This document shows positions 1 to 12,126 of a DNA stretch of 64,000 nucleotides, piece by piece. Origin of the DNA: Sindora glabra (Eukaryota > Streptophyta > Magnoliopsida > Fabales > Fabaceae). Position 1 is the stretch's first letter. Each line of letters starts with the position of its first letter. The notes below the pieces were generated by a model, which did no database searches, was not told where the DNA came from, and saw only the letters and a list, made by a program, of their open reading frames with translations. The DNA lies in the NCBI GenBank assembly GCA_020226215.1, contig CM035235.1:74239283-74303282 (forward strand). The letters run 5' to 3'. The translations under genes and the position numbers were made by a program.

Positions 1-1514
1 TTAGATTGGCAGGTACTCTATGAGAGCTCGCACTCAGATAAGATGGGTAAGATTCAATGTTATCCACTTGATCTTATAACTCATAAAAAGATCAAGTGCA
101 ATCAATTTCTCCTTTATTAGGAAATTCACTTTCTAAAAATATGACATCTCTTGATTCAAGTTTTGTTATTGTTCTATCCTCGTTTTCACTAATTAAACAT
201 ATCCCTTAGATAATTTTGAATATTTTATAAAGATACATTTTTTCCCTCTTGGACTTAATTTTTCATATCTATGAGAAGTATCATGGATATATACAGCAGA
301 CCCCCATGGTCTGAGAATGCTCAAATCAGGTTTATGCTTTGTCTAAGAATACTCAGTTCATAAGGTGTAAATGTAACAAACTTCGAGGGCACACGATTAA
401 GTATTAAAGTAGTTATTAATATGATATCTGCTCAATATGAAAATGGTAGATTAGCCTTTGCCATAATTGACTTAAGCATGTTTAGAAGAGTTCTATTTCT
501 TTTCTTAGCTACTCAATTTTATTATGGAGTGCTAGGAATTGTCAATTGTCTCATTATCCCTTTTTATTCATATAGCTCTTTAAATTGTTCGAATAAATAT
601 TCACATCTATGATCAGTCCTAAGTGCTTTAATTTTCTTATCCATTTGATTTTCAACTTCATTTAAATAATGTCTGAAACATTCTAATGCTTCTGACTTAT
701 GTGAAATCAAATAGATATAACTGTATCGTGAGTAATCATCAATGAAAGTGATAAAGTATCAAGCTCTGTGTCTTGCCCTCACACTTAAATGACCACATAT
801 ATCGAAGTGAATTAATTGTAATGGAGCTTCTGCCCTAATCCCTTTTTCAAATGATTTTCTAGTTGCTTTACTAACTAGATAATATTCACACAAGGACATC
901 ACCAATTTCAAAATTGGACCTAGCAATCCTTCTTTTGCTAATTTAATAATTCTATTTTGATTTATATGTCCTAGCTTAGTGTGTCAAATGTCCATATCAA
1001 CATTAAATTGGAAGTGAAAATGGTAAAGTAATTGAAAGCAACATTGTTAATAACTTCCAAAATGACAAATCCGTCAGAAATGAAGCTAGAACTATAAAAT
1101 ACATTATCTTTAAAAATGTCTGCAACATTGTCATGAAAATTAACTAAAAATTTGAAAGTAAGTAAGGAACAAATAGAAACTAAAATTCATCGAATGTTAG
1201 ATGCATAAAGTACATCATGTAGGATTAAGATTCTTCCTCTATGCAAATCCAATTTGTATATATCAATGCCTTTGACCTTAATCATCACGTTGTTTCCAAC
1301 GTAAATCCATCTGCTTTGACTTGACAAACGATGGTATTCTATGTAGGATCCTCGATCTTTACTCACATGGTATATGGCACCTGAATCCAAAATTCACAAA
1401 GAATGAGATTCTTTTAGGAAAATAATATTAGAAACATATGAAAAATGTTTAAAATTAGTGTCCAATAATACCTTGTTTTGTTCATTTTGCTGAGTCCAAT
1501 CTCGAGCAAAATGA
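1..1514 (-). mobile_element. Older Copia retroelement, left part (protease to integrase), runs off window
   Basis: Reading the minus strand from 1514 down to 1 gives a decayed Copia polyprotein. Just after the junction comes the rest of a gag zinc knuckle (HFARDW), then a protease active-site region ILDSGAIYHVS near 1350-1395, then integrase. Near 355-405 lies the integrase end ILNRVPSKFVTFTPYEL, a strongly conserved Copia stretch. Stops and frameshifts are frequent, so it is not functional. Its reverse transcriptase and far LTR would lie outside the window. Its gag continues at 10051-10788, so a younger element (1515-10050) has split it. Confident as Copia; the lineage is not assigned. Confidence 0.85.
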
Positions 1515-2887
1515 TGTTGGGATCGGGAGCCATACGAGCGCAGCAGAATAAACCGATCCCAGCCAATGGATCCATGCAAAATGTTAAATTAGAATGTAGG
1601 ATTCAGGTTATACCTTTATATGATTTCAGATTTTGTTCGTTGATCACCTCTTCGACTTCCTTTCTGTTAAAGACTCCGAGGTGTCCACACAAACCAGTAG
1701 ATCACTAATGAACGTCCTCACGATCACTAGTTGGAATTCGTCTCTTTAGCCTTGTAGTGCTAGCTATGTCTCTTCAAAGATTATGGTCAAGGAGAGGTAC
1801 TAGGATTTTTCTATGCTGTATGGGATGCGTGAATAATGAATCAATCTTATTATTATCTAACAAGCTTATTTAAATAGGAGCATAGAAAATCCTAACTAAT
1901 TTGGGCTTTAGTCTATGTATAATTATAGGCTTATTATTGGGCCTTATAATTATAACATAGAATTCCCAAGTATTAGGCCCAAACAATTTGTCCATTAATT
2001 CCAAATCTACTAGGCTCTAAGTGTGTGACCCTTCAGGCTCTCATTACATTAACAATAATCATTAATCATATTAATGATCATAAATAATGAGCAGTGTCTA
2101 GCAACACAAATAGTACCTAAGTGATAAGAAAGTTGGTGATTCGACTAAACCTTTATATGTAATCATCATCTATATCCTTTTGTCCTAAACATCTAGATTG
2201 AGCACGAGACATGGACCGTGTCATTCCCATATAGTCCAATCTTGAGGTTTCTTGATTCCTAAGTAAGCTGACTGAAGCAAATGTAATTGACATCCCATGC
2301 CAATTCATTTAAGCATGGCCATGCATTTTCTCAACTTTACTTAATCAAGGGGCACACAGATGTTACTCCTATTATATAGGAGGGACAAATTTCATCTTAA
2401 TCACACAAACCCCTCTGCATGATATGTGACATATCTAATAACTACCCTTGTATTCACTGAAGCATGAGTGACAGAATAGTATCAAAATATGAAACTCACA
2501 TGTAGGGAACCTTGGTGATCTCAGGTCAAAGGACCATAATAATAATGATCACTAAGAATCACTCATGACACTCATATAACAATCCATATAGTGTTCTTAG
2601 GATGGGTCGGTCCAGTATACAAGTTCTCTAACTTGTACTCATGTGTAAGTTTAATATCTCATATAAGTCACTACACATGCTAGTCTTAACATAACAAAAC
2701 AACCTAATCCACAATGATATATGACTAAGGACATTTAAGAATATAATTATTCTAAAGTTATTATCATAATTAAATATATTACGCAGACAATATATATATA
2801 AATATAATAATTGGAATTGTCATTAAAATAACATGATTCAAAATTACAATCATTAATATGATTAGTTTTAGGGCATATACACTAACG
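1515..2887 (-). repeat. 3' LTR of the Copia element
   Basis: This stretch of about 1.37 kb matches 8680-10050 along its length with a few differences per hundred bases. It starts TGTTGGGATCGGGAGCC. It ends CACTAACG where the other LTR has CACTAACA, so the terminal base is mutated. The polypurine tract lies directly to its right, which makes this the 3' LTR of a minus-strand element. Confidence 0.95.
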
Positions 2888-2900
2888 ATCTCCCACTTGC
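2888..2900 (-). other. Polypurine tract of the Copia element
   Basis: On the minus strand this reads GCAAGTGGGAGAT, abutting the 3' LTR. Such a purine run primes plus-strand DNA synthesis during reverse transcription. Its position next to 2887 fixes the LTR boundary. Confidence 0.85.
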
Positions 2901-2901
2901 A

Positions 2902-3455
2902 CTACAACAAATCATCCATGTATCTAATACCTATGGATCTCATATGACTATCATGCTTTTGCTGCGTCAAGGCTTTTGTCAGTGGATCGACGACATTATC
3001 ATCGGTCGGTATTCTGCATAGCGCCAGAGTATATGTTTGGATTTCTGGTGAGATCTAGGTTCCTTGGCTTGCGCAATGGCTCCATTATTGTCACAATAGA
3101 GCTCTACTAGGTCAGCAATGCTAGGAATAACTCTAAGTTCAGTGATGAACTTCTTAATCTAAACAGCCTCCTTTGCAGCATCTGATACTGCAATGTATTC
3201 AGCTTCTGTTGTAGAATTAGACATTGTCCCTTGCTTTGAACTCTTCCAGGTCACAGTGCCACCATTAAGGTAAAATACATAACCTAATTGCAACCTGAAA
3301 TTATCTTTGTCAGTTTGAAAGCTAGCATTAGTGTAACCACTTACAATGAGCTCTTCCTCACCTCCATAAATCAAGAACATGTCTTTAGTTCTTCTTAAGT
3401 ACTTAAGAATATTCTTGACTGTTGTCTAATGACTTTCACCAGGATCTTATTAGTA
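2902..3455 (-). pseudogene. Copia RNase H domain, broken
   Basis: Minus-strand translation gives YTNASFQTDKDN, GGTVTWKSSKQGTMSNSTTE and AEYIAVSDAAKEAV, the standard Copia RNase H signature. A stop follows, then LVELYCDNNGAIAQAKEP and SHQKSKHIL. Near 3010-3030 the reading jumps from the KHIL..RY region straight to a CRIPTDDN-like stretch in another frame, so about 45 bases seem to be missing by comparison with typical elements. The polyprotein ends at a TAG at 2902-2904, just before the polypurine tract. Confidence 0.85.
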
Positions 3456-4235
3456 TTAGCTCGTCATGCTTAAAGCACATGAGATATCAGGACGAGTACA
3501 TAACATGGCATACATGATAGACCCAATCGCATATGCATAAGGGATCTTACTCATGCGCTGTCTTTCATACTCTATGGAAGGACATTGAGTTCTTGAGAGA
3601 CTTATGCCATGTGACATTGGCAAGAATCCTCTTTTAGAATCTTGCATGCTAAACCTTTTTAGCACCTTGTCGATGTATGTACTCTGACTTAGGCCAAGCA
3701 ATTTTCTCAATCTATCTTTATAGATTTTAACACCTAATACATAGGAGGCCTCACCTAAATCTTTCATAGAAAAATAATTTCCTAACCAAGTTTTTACAAA
3801 CTGTAGTGTAGGAATATCATTTCCAATGAGTAATATGTCATCTACATATAACACCAGAAAGACTATTGTGCTCCCACTAACCTTCTTGTACACATAGAGT
3901 TCATCTTCATTCTTGATGAAACCAAACTCTTTGATCGCATCATCGAAACAAAGATTCCAACTCCGAGAAGCTTGTTTCAACCTATAAATGGATCGCTGCA
4001 ATTTGCAAACCTTTCTAGCATTTTCAGGATTTACAAAACCTTCAGGTTGTGTCATGTACACATCCTCAAGAAGATTTCCATTAAGGAAAGCAGTTTTGAC
4101 ATCCATTTGCCAAATTTCATAATCATAATATGCTGCTATAGTTAGAAGAATTCTGATGGATTTAAGCATGACAACTGAAGAAAAAGTCTCATCATAGTCA
4201 ATACCATGGATTTGTTTAAAACCTTTTGCAACTAA
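3456..4235 (-). pseudogene. Copia reverse transcriptase core
   Basis: The largest open piece (3456-4169, 237 residues) carries the conserved RT blocks: IWQMDVKTAFLNGNL near residues 19-33, then RSIYRLKQASRSWN, the catalytic YVDD at residues 108-111 (LVLYVDDILLIGND), and the end SIMYAMLCTRPDISCALSM. The catalytic aspartates are present. The piece is separated from the upstream RT start and downstream RNase H by frame breaks, so no active enzyme is made. Confidence 0.9.
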
Positions 4236-4790
4236 TCATCCCTTAAAGGTACACAGATTACCATTCATGTCGATTTTCTTTTTGAAAACCCATTTGCACC
4301 CAATGGGTTTTACCCGTTCAGGTGGATCAACTAAAGTCCAAACTTGGTTTGAATACATGGAGTCCATCTCTGATTTCATAGCTTCTAGCCATTTCTTAGA
4401 ATCTGGGCCCATCATAGCCTCTTGGTAGGTTATGGGCTCATCTTGGTCCATGAGCAACACATCACCGTTATGAGTCACGAGAAATCCATATCTTTCGGGC
4501 TCACGACGTATCCTACTAGATCTATGTAGGTTCTGTGTTACATGTGCAGGTTCTTCCACAAATGGTTGTGGAACTGGCTTAGGTTCCATCTCAAGTTCAA
4601 TATTTTTTTGTTGATATTGAATTTCTTCAAGTTCTATTCTTCTCCCACTGATTCTTCTAGAGATAAATTCTCTCTCTAGAAAAATACCAGTTCGAGCAAT
4701 AAACATTTTTTGCTCAGTTACATTATAGAAATAATATCCTTTTGTTTCCTTAGGATATCCAAAAAAAATATTTATTAGATTTGGGTCCAA
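4236..4790 (-). pseudogene. Copia integrase C-terminus joined to reverse transcriptase start
   Basis: This 184-residue open piece begins in the integrase C-terminal region (GYPKETKGYYFYN, a GKGY-like motif), passes through a charged linker with HRSSRIRREPERYGF, and enters the RT N-terminus (WLEAMKSEMDSMYSNQVWTL, then VKPIGCKWVFKKKIDMNGN). This join is diagnostic of Copia gene order. It overlaps the preceding piece (4750-5007) in another frame, which marks a frameshift. Confidence 0.9.
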
Positions 4791-5228
4791 GTTTATCAGA
4801 AGCCTGACGTCTTACGTAAGCTTCACAGCCCCAAATCTTCATAAAAGACAAATTAAGACGTTTCCCAGTCCATATCTCATATGGTGTCTTTTGAACTGAT
4901 TTTGACGGAACACAATTTAATGTGAAAGCTGCAATCTTTAGAGCATGTCCCCAGAAGGAATTTGGAAGGTTAGTCTGACTCATCATTGATCGAACCATGT
5001 CTAACAAAGTTCAATTCCTCCTTTCAGAAACACCATTCCATTGAAGTGTTCTGGTGGAGTGAGTTGTGATATAATGTCACACTCCTTTAGATGATTAAGG
5101 AACTCTCGGTCTAGGTATTCACCACCTCGATCTAATCGAAGTGCTTTAATACTTTTACCAAGTTAATTTTGTACTTCATTTTTGAACTCTTTGAACTTTT
5201 CAAAAGATTCAGTAAAAGTAGTGAAGTA
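4750..5228 (-). pseudogene. Copia integrase catalytic core, broken
   Basis: Minus-strand reading in shifting frames gives FKEFKNEVQN, ALRLDRGGEYLDREFL with the second catalytic Asp, and a damaged PPEHFNGM..KGGIEL stretch where the Glu region belongs. The 4750-5007 piece then gives MLDMVRSMMSQTNLPNSFWG and TLNCVPSKSVQKTPYEIWTG. Stops and a small deletion interrupt the core. Confidence 0.85.
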
Positions 5229-6491
5229 CTAATAACCTCCTCTAGCTTGTGTGTTTAAAGGTCCACATACATCACTATGTATAAGGCCCAATAAATCACT
5301 AGCCCTTTCACCTTTCCCAGTAAACGAGGCTTTAGTCATCTTACCTAATAAACATGACTCACATACCTCATATAATTCAAAATCGAATGAGTCCAAAAAT
5401 CCATCCTTATGGAGTTTGGAGATGCGTGTCTCATTTATATGGCCTAAATGACAATGCCAAAGATAGGTTGGATTTAAATCATTAGTTTTGACCTTCTTCG
5501 TGTTTATGTTATAGATTGGATTTTCAAGGTCCAGAACATGAAGACCATTCATTAATTGTGCACTACCATAAAACATTTCATTTAAATTAATAGAGCAACA
5601 TTTGTCCTTTATTATAAATGAAAAACCTTTCTTGTCTAAACAAGAAACAGAAATCAAATTTCTACTAATAGTAGGCATAAAATAACAATTGTCCAATTCT
5701 AAAACTAATCCACTAGGCAAAGATAAATAATAAGTCCCTACAGCTAATGCAGTAACTCTTGCTCCATTTCCAACGTGTAGGTTTACTTCACCTTTGGCTA
5801 ACGATCTACTTTCTTTAAGATCTTGCACATTTACACAAATGTGAGTACCATATCCAGTATCTAATACCCAAAATGTAGAAGTAGATAAATTAACCTTTAT
5901 AACATAAATACCTGAGTTAGAAGTCCCACTTCCCTTTTGCTTTTTAAGCTCTTCCAGGTAAATCTTGCAATTTTGCTTCCAATGTCCTGGTTCTTTGCAA
6001 TGGAAGCATTGCCCTTCCTTGGCCACACCACCTTTGGGCTTCAGTGCAGAGGAACTTGACTTGGACTTTCCGTTAGTCTTGTCCTTTTTCTTTTTATTCT
6101 TGGCCTTAGACTTATCCTTTCCGTTGCCCTTTTGAACCATCATAATGGAATTGGGCTTGGACTTTTTTAAGTTTTGCTCAGCAGTTCTCAATATGTTAAG
6201 CAGTTCAGGCAAAGTCTTATCAATTTTATTCATGTTGTAATTCATGACGAATTGACTATAGCTCTCGGGCAACGATTGTAGAACTATATCAGTGGCCAAT
6301 TCTTGTTGCAAAGGAAAAGTCAATCTTTCAAGGCTATTGATGTACCCAATCATTTTAAGCACATGTGTAGCAATGGGTGTTCCTTCAGCCATCTTACATT
6401 GAAATAAAGCTTTAGATACATCATATCTCTCATGTCTTGCTTGCTCTTGGTAGAGCTGTTTAAGGTGATCAATCATATTGAATGCCTCCAT
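5229..6491 (-). pseudogene. Copia gag, zinc knuckle, protease and integrase start (420 residues open)
   Basis: This is the longest open piece in the window. Residues 1-115 are the gag domain (DHLKQLYQEQ, LPESYSQFVMNYN). Residues 120-155 are a lysine-rich stretch. The zinc knuckle is Cys162, Cys165, His170, Cys175. The protease motif VLDTG lies at 209-213. The integrase zinc domain uses His346, His351, Cys377 and Cys380, and the first core Asp is in IHSDVCGP near 407. The frame is cut from the gag start by a stop at about 6492-6500 and breaks at the downstream integrase core. Confidence 0.92.
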
Positions 6492-6500
6492 GTTCTCATA

Positions 6501-6767
6501 TTACTTCTGAAGCTCATAGTTCATGGTAGCAAGCATGAGACAACTGACATCCAGAGCATCTTCTAGATGCTTCTTATAAGCATCCTTTTTTGCTCGAAGA
6601 GCATTAGCAACAGGCTCATCTGGAGTAGGTTGCTCTAGGACATACTGCTTTTTCTCATGCTTGAGGACAATCCTCAAGTTTCGATACCAATTGAGAAAAT
6701 TCATCCCATTCAGTTTATCCTTCTCAAGGATAAATCGCAATGATAAGTTTGATGCATTTGATGCCAT
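6501..6767 (-). pseudogene. Copia gag N-terminus
   Basis: The 88-residue piece opens MASNASNLSLRFILEKDKLN and continues GMNFLNWYRNLRIVLKHEKK and YVLEQPTPDEP, the usual N-terminal gag pattern of plant Copia elements. The ATG at 6765-6767 is the natural polyprotein start. A premature stop separates it from the rest of gag. Confidence 0.88.
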
Positions 6768-8666
6768 GGTTATCTATAATAGAAAAATATGCAAAATGAG
6801 AATCATGTATTTTATTTATTTAATAAGGTCTTTTATTAAATAATACTCCCACTATTTTTCTCAAAATAATAGCCCTCACTATTATTTCAAAAAACCTTAT
6901 CGTTAAGGTTTTCTAGTGGGCCAAGATCTATATTTTACTAAATCTTGAGTTAGCTTTGGCTAATTGCCCAAGATATGGCTGTTTAGGTAGACAACTCCTT
7001 TGTCAATTACATCTTATGCAACTCTTGGATAGTTAGGTGAATAACACTTATTCAAATTCATATCATGAATTCATAACCAACTCTGTGCCTCTAGGCCCCA
7101 ATCCTATTGGTATAGCCCAGTTAAGTCAAGACCCAATAATTAGCAATTTGGATATCACTATTATCCCATCGCGTCTTACCAAGATAGACTTTAGGTACTT
7201 TGCTTTGGCAAACCCACCTATAGTCGATCAAGATCTTGACAAGTGCTATTATTGGAAGGCATCTCTTTTTTTATTTACTTAATATTTTGTTTGAGGGATT
7301 TTAATTTATTTGATCTCACCATTATGTACTTGGTTTTATTAAGCATGCATCATATACATCTAGCATAGGTATCTCATACATTCATCATATATATCTCATA
7401 CATAAAACATAAATTAAACGTGACATGATTATGGGCCAACCTAAGTGATATTCTAGAGCTCAAGAATATCAAATAAAACTAAGAAAGAAAAACTTCTTCC
7501 TAAGAATCTTCTTCTTTCTTCATGGTTTGATCTCCACTTCCATTGTTTCTACTTCAAGTGCTCCAATAAAATTATTACATAATAATAAAGAAACCTTGAG
7601 TTACATTCGAGGGGAGTAAGATGAAAAGAGAATGTACAACTAGAAGTAATAGAGAAGCACGACACGCAGGCCGTATTTAAAAATTGCAAAAAAACCAAAG
7701 GCCATAATCATGCACCATACATCAAGCAAAAAAACAACATGATAAGTGAAACATATATTCAAATATATTTTCAATATCAAAATCTGAATTAATTAACTAA
7801 TTACTTAATGTCGCACTATACAGAGAATTTACGGGGATCCCGCTAGCCGGTTAGTGGACGGGGTCAAGGGACAGCACCCCTGCTAGGGGGTTAGGGGGCG
7901 GAGACCCCCGCCTAAAAAATTGATTGCACCTAACATTCAGATTGCAATTCAATTTGTCAACAATTGACATTCCCCTTTAGTCAATCAATTCAACAATTAT
8001 TGACACTCAAATCATGGGTTTACAAATATGATTTATGACAGAATCATAATGGATAAATTTTAATCATATTAAAATAAATCCAATTAATTCATAGATTTTA
8101 TACAAAACAAATTCAACAATTAATTTCATGAAAAATCAGATTCAGCCATTAAGTGCAAGGTATATCACATATATGAAAAAGATTCAAGAAGTTAATTTAA
8201 TTAATTCTGATTCATGACAGAATCTGTGTTTTAATCAAAAAATGTCTTTCATATATTAAAACAAATTCATGCAATTAATTCTTTTGATTCTGTTTAAAAC
8301 AAAACCCAGAAATCAGTTTCAAATTCAAATCAAAATCCAGAATTATTGCAACAGATTTAAATTTAAAAAGAAACCCAGAAACAGATTCGAGTTTCAATTA
8401 AAAATCCAGAAACAGATTTAAATTCAAAAACAAAAACAAGAATTAATCACAAAACACATTCAAATTTAAATCAGAATTCAAAATAAGGTTCAAATTCAAA
8501 ATAGAATTAGAATTAATCATATTAAGTTTGCTTGAACCAGAATGCACGAAATCAAATTTGCCCTAATCCTAATTAGGAATCATTGAAACGTGATATACAG
8601 AACAATTCATCAACATCATAATCACGCAATTAGCAAACAAAATCCTAATTTAGCATTTTACAAGTA
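6768..8666 (-). other. Untranslated leader of the Copia element
   Basis: About 1.9 kb lies between the primer-binding site and gag, with no coding signal that I can support. Most is AT-rich with repeated CAAATTCAAAT-like phrases (about 8290-8520). Near 7838-7920 a short island of G and C stands out: runs of GGGGG and CCCCC in both orders that could fold into hairpins. Small open frames here (for example 7037-7282) look random. Confidence 0.75.
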
Positions 8667-8678
8667 GCTCTGATACCA
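8667..8678 (-). other. Primer-binding site, initiator tRNA-Met type
   Basis: On the minus strand this reads TGGTATCAGAGC, the usual Copia site complementary to the 3' end of plant initiator methionine tRNA. One base separates it from the 5' LTR edge at 8680. Confidence 0.92.
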
Positions 8679-8679
8679 C

Positions 8680-10050
8680 TGTTGGGATCGGGAGCCATAC
8701 AAGCGCAGCGAAATAAATCGATCCCAGCCAACGGATCCATGCAAAACGTTAAATTAGAATGTAGGATTCAGGTTATACCTTTATATGATTCCAGATTTTA
8801 TTCGCTGATCACCTCTTCGACTTCCTTTCGGTCAAAGACTCTGAGGTATCTACACGAACCAGTAGATCACCAATGAACGTCCTCACGATCATTGGTTGAA
8901 ATTCATCTCCTTAGCCTCGTAGTGCTAGCTATGTCTCTTCAAGGATTATGGTCAAAAAGAGGTGCTAGGGTTTTTCTATACTGTATGGGATGCGTGAATA
9001 ATGAATCAATCTTATTATTACCTAACAAGCCTATTTAAATAGGAGCATAGAAAACCCTAACTAATTTGGGCTTTGGTCTATGTATAATTATAGGCTTATT
9101 ATTAGACCTTATAATTATAACATAAAATTCCCAAGTATTAGGCCCAAACAATTTGTCCATTAATTCCAAATCTACTAGGCTCTAAGTGTGTGACCCTTCA
9201 GGCTCTCATTACATTGACAATAATCATTAATCATATTAATGATCATAAATAATGAGCGGTGTCTAGCAACACAAATAGTACCTAAGTGATAAGAAAGTTG
9301 GTGATTCGACTAAACCTTTATATGTAATCATCATCTATATCCTTTTGTCCTAAACATCTAGATTGAGCACGAGACATGGACCGTGTCATTCCCATATAGT
9401 CCAATCTTGAGGTTTCTTGATTCCTAAGTAAGCTGACTGAAGCAAATGTAATTGACATCCCATGCCAATTCATTTAAGCATAGCCATGCATTTTCTCAAC
9501 TTTACTTAATCAAGGGGCACACAGATGTTACTCCTATTATATAGGAGGGACAAATTTCATCTTAATCACACAAACCCCTCCGCATGATATGTGACATATC
9601 TAATAACTACCCTTGTATTCACTGAAGCATGAGTGACAGAATAGTATCAAAATATGAAACTCACATGTAGGGAACCTTGGTGATCTCAGGTCAAAGGACC
9701 ATAATAATAATGATCACTAAGAATTACTCATGACACTCATATAACAATCCATGTAGTGTTCTTAGGATAGGTCGGTCTAGTATACAAGTTCTCTAACTTG
9801 TACTTATGTGTAAGCTTAATATCTTATATAAGTCATTACACATGCTAGTCTTAACATATCAAAGCAACCTAATCCATAATGATATATGACTAAAGACATT
9901 TAAGAATATAATTATTCTAAGGTTATTATCATAATTAAATATATTACGCAGATAATATATATATATATAATAATTGGAATTGCCATTAAAATAACATGAT
10001 TCAAAATTACAATCATCAATATGATTGGTTTTAGGGCATATACACTAACA
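8680..10050 (-). repeat. 5' LTR of the Copia element
   Basis: This 1,371-base LTR is paired with 1515-2887. It has intact TG...CA ends (TGTTGGG and CACTAACA in plus-strand order). The primer-binding site lies directly to its left, so it is the 5' LTR and would hold the promoter for minus-strand transcription. Confidence 0.95.
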
Positions 10051-10788
10051 AATGGCTTATTCTTTAGTAAGCATAATATTTAATCTTCTTGAGATCAAAG
10101 TTTCTTACACCATCCTTTTCTTTTTTCTTCTTGAATGTTTTCTTATCCTGAAAATTGGACCTAGTTTTTCTCTTTTGGAACTTTTTATCTTTCTTGGATT
10201 TAGGTTTAGAATTGGAAGGTCCTGTTCCCTCTGCCATATATGCTTGTCCGGAGGACCTATAAGCCCCCAAATGTTTATCCTCAAGTTCCAAATGTTTCAC
10301 CACATCATCAAAAGTGACAATATTTTTGTTGTGAGTCAAGTTAACCTTCATATGTTCCCAACTTGCAAGAAGTGACTTAATCACTACTTGCACTTATTGT
10401 TCATAAAAAAAGTGCATGTCCTGCAACTTTTAACTTATGAATTATGTTTAACATTTCATGCAAATGTTGTTTCATCGACGTATTAGGCCGAAGTTTATAT
10501 GTGTCAAATTTGATTGTGAGTCTTCTCAGTTTGGTAGCATCCATTATTGCACTTAAAAGTGTAATGCGAGCTATATTGTTCTTTTTCTTCTAAACAACAT
10601 ACGCTTTAACATCTCTTCTATGCTGAGCTATGTTCCCACTTTCAGGTTCTAACATAACATTGTTCAGGACTTCTAAAGTATCTTGCTCTTCTAAGATATG
10701 TGATATTTTTCAATGTCAAATGTCCTAGTTATCCCCCATTTAATTTGTCACCTTTGTTTAATTCAACAATTATGTTCTTACTGGTCAT
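10051..10788 (-). mobile_element. Older Copia retroelement, right part (gag)
   Basis: From an ATG at 10786-10788 the minus strand translates, with stops, as gag: MTSKNIIVELNKGDKLNG, LEEQDTLEVLNNVMLEPE, LRRLTIKFDTYKLRPNTSMK, LHEMLNIIHKLKVAGHAL, then the open piece 10064-10393 (SWEHMKVNLTHNKNIVTFDD and a lysine-rich tail). It ends KIKYYAY, stop, RIS at the insertion point. Both knuckle Cys positions have become Tyr. Joining to 1514 leftwards gives HFARDW, where the last knuckle Cys is Trp. Confidence 0.85.
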
Positions 10789-12126
10789 TCTGCTAACTAT
10801 ATGAACATTTCCTACAAGTATACAATGTCATTTATTTGTATAGTTCTCGCATAAAACAATAATGACACTGCTTAGTTTATGATCGGGAGTTTACATTTGT
10901 CATATCCTTATCTCATGTTTGCCTAAGTACTATCATTATTTCCTATCGAGATCATTCTCATGCAAATATCATATATTGTATCACTCCTAAAAAAATCTAT
11001 AAGCTCCCACTCAAATGTAGGATTCCATAAAGAGTGCATGAAATAGTAAACATTCACCAAGTAATAACTAAATTCAATAAAAACATATCAATGTTCATAA
11101 AGTGGTCTTAACAAACTAAAAGAAATAAATACATCAAAAATATGAAATTCATAGCTAGTATGTCTATTCTAAATTTAGTGTCTTCATCTCTTCAAAAATA
11201 TTGAATAATTTTGGTGGATTTTTGGAATGAGTTAGTTCAAAGTTATGCTTATTCATAGTTTTGAGTAGACCTTTCAGGTGTAATCTCTTTTCTAGAGTGT
11301 TGTGCCTAAAACATCTTACACTCTTCATATTTAGGAATTATGACATCAAGATTATTTTTCTCCAATTATTTTTTATGTAGCGGACTTCTTGTAGTCTCAA
11401 CTCTTCTATGCATTTTTCAAGGTCAAGGTATTTGACGATTCCCAATTTGTAGTTTTTGCATTAGCATAGAGTCTTTTTAATTGTTTTCCAGAAGTTGTCA
11501 TCTAGAATAACATCCATCAGGTTACGAATCCAAAAGTGATTAGGAAATACTTTTCCTCTACAGTTGAGATCTTTTTTTAAAATCTTTGACTTCAAGTAAG
11601 AAAACTTTTATCAGGTAATATGTGTGTGCGTTTCTTTTATATAATGAGTGCACTATTTCTTTTAGATCTTTTGGAGTGTCTACCTAGTCTAACTCTTTGA
11701 CTTCTTCTTCTATACTTTCCATAAACCTATATGGATCATATTCCTCCATAAACTATTGTTCCATGTCTATTTACAAAAAAACCATAAAATATGGTCAAAA
11801 TATGGTATTATTGCCACTTTTTAAATCGAAATAGTGTCACAGAAGCCTAAAAAATACACAAATCATACCCCAATGTATAGATCTTGAATTTAGAAAATTT
11901 TAGAATCAAAATTTTCCCCCAAAAGGCATAGCATGCGCCCACACACGCCTTTGCATTACTTCTATATGAAAAAATTTTAGAAAAAAAAGCATTTTCCACA
12001 CTCAGCGATAGCGCATGAGGCACACGCACTGCCTTAGGCAGTCTTTCCGGCCACTAAAACCTGCCAAATGAGCAAAAAAAAATTTCTCTTTCTAGAAAGA
12101 TATGAGACGTGGCAATAGGGCATTAC
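10789..12126. other. Intergenic or LTR remains to the right of the older Copia gag
   Basis: No coding signal is supported. The leader and 5' LTR of the older Copia element should lie here, but I found no clear primer-binding site and no second LTR in the window to compare. A purine-rich run on the minus strand near 10995-11010 resembles a polypurine tract. The piece 11925-12060 is less AT-rich than its surroundings. Confidence 0.4.

Larger units (their letters stand above)
1515..10050 (-). mobile_element. Full-length Ty1/Copia LTR retrotransposon, coding region broken
   Basis: The element is about 8.5 kb: LTR, PBS, long leader, gag-protease-integrase-RT-RNase H, PPT, LTR, all in minus orientation. 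The order integrase before RT marks Copia. The LTRs (1515-2887 and 8680-10050) begin TGTTGGGATC and end CACTAACA, the left copy with its last base changed. Target flanks are aatga (1510-1514) and aatgg (10051-10055), a 5-base duplication with one mismatch. The LTRs differ by scattered substitutions, mostly transitions, and gag-pol has several stops, so insertion was moderately old. It sits inside the gag knuckle of an older Copia element. Confidence 0.95.

Noticed and set aside
5251..5451. Plus-strand frame of 66 residues
   Set aside because: Antisense shadow of Copia integrase.
10995..11010. Polypurine-like run on the minus strand
   Set aside because: No LTR could be matched beside it, so a further retroelement is not supported.
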